Part shown: in pieces, positions 62,377-64,000 of the stretch
How positions within the stretch are numbered: the first letter of the stretch is position 1
Layout: the number at the start of each line of letters is the position of its first letter
Source: Erysipelotrichaceae bacterium 66202529
Lineage (GTDB): Bacteria; Bacillota_I; Bacilli_A; Erysipelotrichales; Erysipelotrichaceae
Assembly (NCBI GenBank): GCA_017161075.1
Contig: CP046174.1
Span: forward strand, 310,001-374,000
DNA: 64,000 bases
Direction of reading: 5' to 3'
Notes under the pieces: generated by a model
What the model was told of the DNA's origin: nothing
Seen by the model: the letters and a program-made list of their open reading frames with translations, nothing else
Database searches by the model: none
Translations under genes and position numbers: made by a program

Positions 62377-63462
62377 ATGAAGTATAAATATGTTATTGTA
62401 GGTGCGGGAATCGCAGGAATAACAATGGCTGAGCGTTTAGCTGAGAAAACGGACAAGAGAATCTTAATCATTGATAAACGAAATCATATAGGTGGTAATG
62501 CATATGACAGCTTTAATGATGAAGGTATTTTAATTCATAATTATGGACCGCATATATTTCACACTAATAGTAAACGAGTATATGATTATTTGAGGAAATT
62601 TACGGAATGGAATGACTTTCAGCACAGAGTATTAACATTTGTCGATGGAAATCTGTTGCCCATGCCGATTTCGGTTGAAACTATAAATAAATTATACAAT
62701 TTGAATCTATCCTGCTATGAATTTGAGGAGTTTATTGAAAAACACAGAGAAAAGATGGAAGAAGTAAAAACAAGCGAGGATGTGGCATTAAGCAAAGCAG
62801 GAAAAGATATATACGAGAAGTTTTTTAAAAATTATACAATGAAGCAGTGGGGAGTTGACCCGGCTCTGCTTGATACCTCGGTAATCAACAGAATTCCGTT
62901 CCGTTTTAATAGAGATACTAGATATTTTGCAGATAAATATCAAGGAATGCCAAAATACGGATATACAAAAATGTTTCAGAAAATGCTGGATAAGAAAAAT
63001 ATACATATTTTATTGAACACGAATTATCAAGATATAATGAATGAGGTAGCTTATGATACATTGATTTATACAGGTGCTATTGATGAATTTTATGATTATA
63101 AATTCGGAAAACTCAAATATAGAAGCGTACAGTTTAAAATGGAAACACTAGATACAGAATCTTTTCAGGCTACACCGGTTGTGAATTATCCAAATGACTA
63201 TGATTATACTCGCATTACAGAATTTAAGAAATTGACATGGCAGAAGCATGAAAAAACAACAATTATGAAAGAATATCCATGCTTTGGAGATGAGCCCTAT
63301 TATCCATATCCAACGAAAGAATGGACAGATAAATTTGCACAATATAAAAAATTGATGGATAAGGAAGAGAATATTTTATTTATTGGAAGATTGGCTGAAT
63401 ATAAATATTACAACATGGATGCAGTAATTGAGAAAGCATTAGATCTTGCAGAAAAAATATAG
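62377..63462 (+). CDS. glf: UDP-galactopyranose mutase
   Basis: Glf interconverts UDP-galactopyranose and UDP-galactofuranose using reduced FAD. The 361-residue protein shows the FAD-binding VIVGAGIAGITMAERLAE, IDKRNHIGGNAYD, YGPHIFHTN (near residues 57-65), NFTMKQWG-like NYTMKQWGVDPALLD and the C-terminal RLAEYKYYNMDAVI. Length is slightly below the E. coli enzyme, as usual in Firmicutes. It supplies the donor for the GlfT2-like transferase. AGGAGG precedes the ATG. Confidence 0.95.
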   Translation: MKYKYVIVGAGIAGITMAERLAEKTDKRILIIDKRNHIGGNAYDSFNDEGILIHNYGPHIFHTNSKRVYDYLRKFTEWNDFQHRVLTFVDGNLLPMPISVETINKLYNLNLSCYEFEEFIEKHREKMEEVKTSEDVALSKAGKDIYEKFFKNYTMKQWGVDPALLDTSVINRIPFRFNRDTRYFADKYQGMPKYGYTKMFQKMLDKKNIHILLNTNYQDIMNEVAYDTLIYTGAIDEFYDYKFGKLKYRSVQFKMETLDTESFQATPVVNYPNDYDYTRITEFKKLTWQKHEKTTIMKEYPCFGDEPYYPYPTKEWTDKFAQYKKLMDKEENILFIGRLAEYKYYNMDAVIEKALDLAEKI

Positions 63463-63481
63463 ACACAAAGGAGGCTGAAAG

Positions 63482-64000
63482 ATGCTGAGTTTTGATTTCA
63501 ATAGGAAAAGTTCAAGCAAAATCTCTCCTTTCGCTATTGCTTGTATTCTCAATGCTATATTGCTAGCATTGTATTATTTTAGCGGTACGATGAAATATGA
63601 GGTGTCTGATGACTTTCTAATGCAGATAATGGTATCGGGGACTTATAGTGGAGAGCCCTCACCATACATCATGTTTATGAATCCGCTAATAGGTATATTA
63701 TTATCTCAGCTTTATTCTTTATGTAGTACTATTAATTGGTATTTTTACTTTCAGGTTATTGTTATTTATTGTACATTGACCTCTTTTAGCTATTTATTGT
63801 TGAAAAAAAGCAAAAGATCTATCATAACATATTTTTATCTAAGTGTTTTCTTGTTTTTTTTTAGTAGCGATTTATATCAATTAATACAGTTTACAAAAAC
63901 AGCAATGTTGGCAATCTGCTGCGGAGAGGTATTTTTGCTTTATGCGCTATATGCAAAGCAATCAAATATGAATTATAAGATTTATGGTTTTTTCTGTATT
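63482..64000 (+). CDS. multi-pass membrane protein, possible GT-C transferase (partial)
   Basis: The frame is open to the right edge (173 codons visible). After a polar start come several hydrophobic helices. A loop after the first helix reads YEVSDDFLMQIMVSGTYSGE, with an Asp-Asp pair in the position where GT-C polyprenyl-dependent transferases have catalytic acids. Similar proteins occur in capsule clusters and may add side-chain residues outside the membrane. AAAGGAGG precedes the ATG 19 bases after glf, so it belongs to the same operon. The assignment is tentative because the C-terminus is missing. Confidence 0.5.
   Translation, partial: MLSFDFNRKSSSKISPFAIACILNAILLALYYFSGTMKYEVSDDFLMQIMVSGTYSGEPSPYIMFMNPLIGILLSQLYSLCSTINWYFYFQVIVIYCTLTSFSYLLLKKSKRSIITYFYLSVFLFFFSSDLYQLIQFTKTAMLAICCGEVFLLYALYAKQSNMNYKIYGFFCI

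Overview
The window looks like the chromosome of a low-to-moderate GC, Gram-positive, PTS-rich gut Firmicute, most likely a member of the Erysipelotrichaceae close to [Clostridium] innocuum. This placement is inference. It rests on the T-box leader, AddAB instead of RecBCD, a Spo0A effector domain, strong AGGAGG ribosome binding sites, several PTS operons with RpiR or LevR regulators, and protein sequences of Firmicute type. No rRNA, tRNA or CRISPR array is visible.

Layout. 1-5 kb: a methionine T-box leader and metG, a small membrane protein, a degenerate 23-bp tandem repeat, a flavodoxin-like oxidoreductase and small unknown genes. 5-9 kb: an alpha-glucoside module (PTS IICB, GH4 6-phospho-alpha-glucosidase, RpiR regulator) with operator-like palindromes and a cre-like site. 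9.2-10.4 kb: a gene graveyard. 10.4-15.2 kb: translation housekeeping (prfA, prmC, a zinc-ribbon membrane protein, mnmG). 15.4-23.4 kb: an RpiR regulator divergent from a sugar-acid operon: a short 6-phosphogluconate dehydrogenase, mannose-family PTS IIC-IID-IIB-IIA, a 2-hydroxyacid dehydrogenase, KDPG aldolase, a HAD phosphatase and a membrane protein that looks like a catalytically dead M28 peptidase. 23.5-27 kb: a cytidylate-kinase-like protein, a protein carrying only the N-terminal signature of GH3 glycosidases, a C39-like lipoprotein and a broken AAA-ATPase/PD-(D/E)XK gene. 27.3-33.2 kb: addBA on the minus strand. 33.6-42.5 kb: a membrane-anchored Ig-like protein, then a LevR-type activator followed by a textbook sigma-54 promoter driving a second mannose-family PTS operon that ends with an M20 amidohydrolase and a full-length 6-phosphogluconate dehydrogenase. 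43-47 kb: a stand-alone Spo0A DNA-binding domain with 0A-box-like sites upstream, and a SWIM/SNF2 helicase. 47.1-50 kb: a decayed tyrosine recombinase and an IS1634-type element lying between two ~130-bp direct repeats. 50-64 kb: a visibly AT-richer surface polysaccharide operon (dehydratase, aminotransferase, initiating phosphoglycosyltransferase, UDP-sugar dehydrogenase, glycosyltransferases, polymerase, flippase, UDP-galactopyranose mutase) that runs off the right edge.

How it fits together. Three carbohydrate systems share one design: PTS import with phosphorylation, then intracellular cleavage or oxidation of the phosphorylated product. They are controlled in different ways: RpiR plus a cre-like site for the alpha-glucoside and first sugar-acid operons, and LevR/sigma-54 for the second. 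Both sugar-acid operons end in 6-phosphogluconate chemistry but have different accessory enzymes, so their substrates probably differ. The strongest candidates for undescribed biology are the sigma-54 PTS/amidohydrolase/6PGDH operon, the receiver-less Spo0A protein, the pseudo-M28 membrane protein and the repeat/recombinase/IS arrangement in front of the polysaccharide operon.
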